64,000 nucleotides of DNA from JAFEDN01 sp963832945 (GTDB lineage: Bacteria > Pseudomonadota > Gammaproteobacteria > Coxiellales > Coxiellaceae), in NCBI GenBank assembly GCA_963832945.1, contig CAWHVV010000001.1:1-64000 (forward strand), written 5' to 3'. Position 1 is the stretch's first letter. Each line of letters begins with the position of its first letter. The position numbers and the translations under genes are program-made. Below are positions 61,566 to 64,000 of the stretch, piece by piece. The notes beneath the pieces were generated by a model. It did no database searches and was not told the DNA's origin. It saw only the letters and a list, made by a program, of their open reading frames with translations.

Positions 61566-61607
61566 TTTTGTAATCAGCCGGTCGTCTGTTCGATTCAGAT
61601 CGCCAGC
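61566..61607 (+). tRNA. 3' half of a tRNA-Thr (fragment)
   Basis: TTTTTGTAATCAGCCGG contains a TGT anticodon context. A variable region, a T-arm (GTCTG, TTCGATT, CAGAT) and an acceptor strand CGCCAGC follow. There is no 5' half upstream. Such 3' halves are the usual attachment-site remnants of elements that integrate in tRNA genes. It differs clearly from the tRNA at the left end of the window. Confidence 0.6.
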
Positions 61608-61673
61608 TTCAATTAAATCAAGTGCTTATGTGATATATCAAAAATCATGAAAATTTCATGTAGAATATATGTA

Positions 61674-61716
61674 GAAGGATTGCATAGCCCTTTTTGGGCT
61701 TTAGCGAGAATCCTTC
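61674..61716. repeat. Nested hairpin
   Basis: GAAGGATT (61674-61681) pairs with AATCCTTC (61709-61716). Inside, AGCCC and GGGCT form a second stem around a T-rich loop. It could act as a terminator for the minus-strand WD40 gene or be a small structured element. Confidence 0.45.
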
Positions 61717-61755
61717 GTACTATTTCCAACAACGGCTGAACCCCGGGGTTAGCGA

Positions 61756-63924
61756 TCACTTGTGTAAAGTGGTCGTTGTCGAGGTAGAGGATGTGCTAGA
61801 AGACCGTGAACTCGAGGCGCTGGAATATAATAGCATGCTGCTGGAATTGGAAGAAGACGATGAAGCGCTGGAGGAGGATGTAGCGGGTGGTATGGGTTTA
61901 GGGGTAGACCAAAGCCGGTTCTTAAAGCTGAAAGGGAGTTTAGATTGATGTTTTTGATCGGGTGTCGTTAAATGAGCTGGCGATAGAGAGGCGGACGTTG
62001 GATTGTTGTGTAAGCGCCGCAAATCCTTAATCAGTTCCTTTAATTCTTCTCGGTCGGCTTTACTTAAAGTATCAATCTTTTCACGGTAATAATCGAGTTT
62101 TGCTAAATAACGTTGTTTAGTTTCCGCATGGCTAATGATAGCAAATAGATGATAAGCTTGGGTGAGTAATTCTTGATTGGAGTAATGGGGTTGGTGTTTA
62201 AATAAGCCAGCAAGAGTAGCCGATAACTGTGGTTTTGCTTTATTGGATTTCACCTGCTTTTCTTCGGTAGTATCAATCCAAATCCAGTCTTTAGGTACTT
62301 GCTTACGTTCTGGTACAAGTATAGATGGCTTGGTTTGACTAACACTGGCTGATAAGGGGGATGAACTGCCAGAATTGACCTGAGTTTCCAATGGTGCTTC
62401 GTTAGTACGCGTTTTTTGACCCAATAGAGTGCTGAATTTCTCCTCCTTTTCTTCTGCTATCTCAACCAAGACTCTCTCCACCTGAGCACCATACTGCGCC
62501 AATAAACGTTTTCCCAGAGCATCCATTCGACAGCCTTGCAAAACAATACCGTCTGCACATAATGGCATGGCGGCATGACGCGGCATCCCGAGGAAACGGA
62601 TAGTGGCTTCTTGTCGTGATACGGCCCAAAAGCTGATTGTACCCATCCCATCACCTATTGCCAGTAAATCTTCTCCCGCGCTGAGAGGTGTAGGGGCAGG
62701 TCGTCGTGACGATTTACTGTCCGAGTGTTCCGGTATGGTGAAAGAGGTCTTAGCAGGAATCATGGCGACAGCATAAATCGCCTGCTGCCAGCGCAGTACC
62801 GCCACACATCGACCGCTGGTCACGTCCCACAGGCGCACGGTGTTGTCCAAACTACCTGAGACGACGCAGTGGCCATCCGAGCTAAAGCTCACACTACTTA
62901 CCTCACCCGTATGCCCTGCGAGCGGCGGCGCGCCCAAGGCGATTTGTTGTCCCACGTCCCACAGGCGCACGGTTTGATCCCGACTTCCAGATGCGATGCG
63001 GCGGCCATTCGGGCTAAAGCTCACACTTGTCACATAACTCGTATGCCCTTCGAGCGACGCACCCAGAGCGACTTGTTGCTCCACGTCCCACAGGCGCACG
63101 GTTAGATCCCCACCACCAGCAGATACGAGGCGGCGGCCATCCGGGCTAAAGCTCACACTCACCACATCACTCGTATGTCCTACGAGCGGCGCACCCAGAG
63201 CGACTTGTTGCTCCACGTCCCACAGGCGCACGGTTTTATCTGCACTGCCAGATGCGACGCGGCGGCCATCCGGGCTAAAGCTCACACTCGTCACATAACT
63301 TGTATGCCCTGCGAGCGGCGCACTCAGGGCGACTTGTTTTTCCACGTCCCACAGGCGCACGGTTTTATCTTCACTGCCAGATGCGACGTGGTGGCCATCC
63401 GGGCTAAAGCTCACACTCACCACATCACCCGTATGTCCTACGAGCGGCGCACCCAGAGCGACTTGTTGCTCCACGTCCCACAGGCGCACAGTTTGATCCC
63501 GACTTCCAGATGCGACGCGGCGGCCATTTGAGCTAAAGCTCACACTACTCACTTCACCCGTATGCCCTGCGAGCGGCGCGCCTAGAGCGACTTGTTGCTC
63601 CACGTCCCACAGGCGCACAGTTTGATCCCGACTTCCAGATGCGACACGGCGGCCATCCGGGCTAAAGCTCACACTATTCACCACACTCGTATGCCCTTTG
63701 AGCGGCGCGCCCAAAGCGACTTGTTGCTCCACGTCCCACAGGCGCACGGTTTGATCATAACCACCAACAGATGCGACGCGGCGGCCATCCGGACTAAAGC
63801 TCACACTCGACACACCACTCGTATGCCCTTTGAGCGGCGCGCCCAGAGCGACTTGTTGCTCCACGCCCCACAGGCGCACGGTTTTATCATAACTACCAGC
63901 AGATACGAGGCGGCGGCCATCCGG
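61756..63924 (-). CDS. WD40-repeat protein, C-terminal part
   Basis: At least nine WD40 repeats of 43-44 residues (SVSFSPDGRRVASGS, QTVRLWDVEQQVALGAPL), nearly identical to each other. They are followed by a helical domain of about 300 residues (QLSATLAGLFKHQPHYSNQE, LAKLDYYREKIDTLSK) and a Ser-rich tail ending at 61756. The N-terminal part lies beyond the window. At 63921-63924 one base is missing compared with the other repeats, and the frame upstream (HSQTGEYIGKPFTGHTGEVS) is shifted. The protein is therefore split here unless this is a sequence error. Function unknown; WD40 arrays bind partner proteins. Confidence 0.82.
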   Translation of the reverse strand, partial: PDGRRLVSAGSYDKTVRLWGVEQQVALGAPLKGHTSGVSSVSFSPDGRRVASVGGYDQTVRLWDVEQQVALGAPLKGHTSVVNSVSFSPDGRRVASGSRDQTVRLWDVEQQVALGAPLAGHTGEVSSVSFSSNGRRVASGSRDQTVRLWDVEQQVALGAPLVGHTGDVVSVSFSPDGHHVASGSEDKTVRLWDVEKQVALSAPLAGHTSYVTSVSFSPDGRRVASGSADKTVRLWDVEQQVALGAPLVGHTSDVVSVSFSPDGRRLVSAGGGDLTVRLWDVEQQVALGASLEGHTSYVTSVSFSPNGRRIASGSRDQTVRLWDVGQQIALGAPPLAGHTGEVSSVSFSSDGHCVVSGSLDNTVRLWDVTSGRCVAVLRWQQAIYAVAMIPAKTSFTIPEHSDSKSSRRPAPTPLSAGEDLLAIGDGMGTISFWAVSRQEATIRFLGMPRHAAMPLCADGIVLQGCRMDALGKRLLAQYGAQVERVLVEIAEEKEEKFSTLLGQKTRTNEAPLETQVNSGSSSPLSASVSQTKPSILVPERKQVPKDWIWIDTTEEKQVKSNKAKPQLSATLAGLFKHQPHYSNQELLTQAYHLFAIISHAETKQRYLAKLDYYREKIDTLSKADREELKELIKDLRRLHNNPTSASLSPAHLTTPDQKHQSKLPFSFKNRLWSTPKPIPPATSSSSASSSSSNSSSMLLYSSASSSRSSSTSSTSTTTTLHK

Positions 63925-64000
63925 CTAAAGCTCACACTACTCACTTCACCCGTATGCCCTGTGAACGGCTTGCCGATGTACTCACCCGTCTGACTATGCA

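Noticed and set aside
61566..61607. Right attachment site of the ICE, matching the tRNA at 1-38
   Set aside because: The first 8 bases and the T-loop agree, but the T-stem and acceptor strand differ throughout. It is a different tRNA (Thr), and the shared parts are general tRNA conservation.
61694..61948. Acidic 84-residue plus-strand frame
   Set aside because: It is the complement of the Ser-rich tail of the WD40 gene. The repeated Ser codons force an open acidic frame on the other strand.
62869..63993. Plus-strand frames with HxTRM..ERR repeats
   Set aside because: They are the reverse of the WD40 repeats. The minus strand gives clear WD40 motifs and a longer frame.
62821..64000. CRISPR-like array
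   Set aside because: The repeats are 129-132 bases, in frame and translate to WD40 units; there are no spacers.

Overview
The window looks like accessory DNA from a gammaproteobacterium of roughly 40-45% GC, most plausibly an intracellular member of the Legionellales. That placement is an inference. It rests on a GI-type integrative conjugative element (ICE) of the Legionella/Pseudomonas kind, an ankyrin protein, giant repeat proteins, a WD40 protein, a GacA/LetA-like regulator and many decaying mobile elements. No housekeeping marker is present to fix the species.

Left part (1-9800): the 3' end of a tRNA (probably tRNA-Lys) is followed by a P4-type tyrosine integrase, an AlpA-like regulator, a ParB-like DNA-binding protein and two replication-type proteins. 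A LuxR-type regulator with a Ser at its phospho-acceptor position comes next, then an ImmA/IrrE-type metalloprotease and an AT-rich cargo gene. The cargo gene encodes an HsdR-N-type nuclease domain fused to a P-loop ATPase, a good candidate for a defence protein.

Middle (9841-41243): a nearly complete conjugation operon of the TIGR0374x/0375x type runs from a PilL-like protein through VirB4, TraG and TraD to a degenerate MobH-like TraI and a TIGR03761 protein. It is followed by an ssb/RadC/DUF3275/methyltransferase/helicase maintenance module. In that module eight genes are each preceded by a stem-loop 40-70 bases before the start codon. The helicase is interrupted by a group II intron carrying a reverse transcriptase/maturase, and its 3' exon has a further 1-base frameshift.

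Right of the ICE core (41300-54100): two tandem modules each pair a SecB-like chaperone with a very large repeat protein (2144 and 1220 residues). The large proteins have no visible signal peptide. They share an N-terminal helical domain and a C-terminal membrane-anchored domain but have different repeats in the middle. The two chaperones and their upstream regions are nearly identical. I regard this as the strongest candidate for an undescribed system.

Right end (54100-64000): debris and signalling genes. There is an Rpn/YhgA-like nuclease, two frameshifted small genes, and an intact ISAs1-family element with 26-base inverted repeats and a 10-base target duplication splitting a small gene. 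That gene heads a cluster of an S-adenosylhomocysteinase-like NAD-binding protein, a PAS histidine kinase, a receiver protein and a frameshifted GacA-like regulator. A 3' half of a tRNA-Thr follows, and then the C-terminal part of a WD40 protein on the minus strand that runs off the window.

Five independent small frameshifts are seen in recognisable genes. Either this accessory region is decaying or the assembly carries small-indel errors; read data would be needed to decide.
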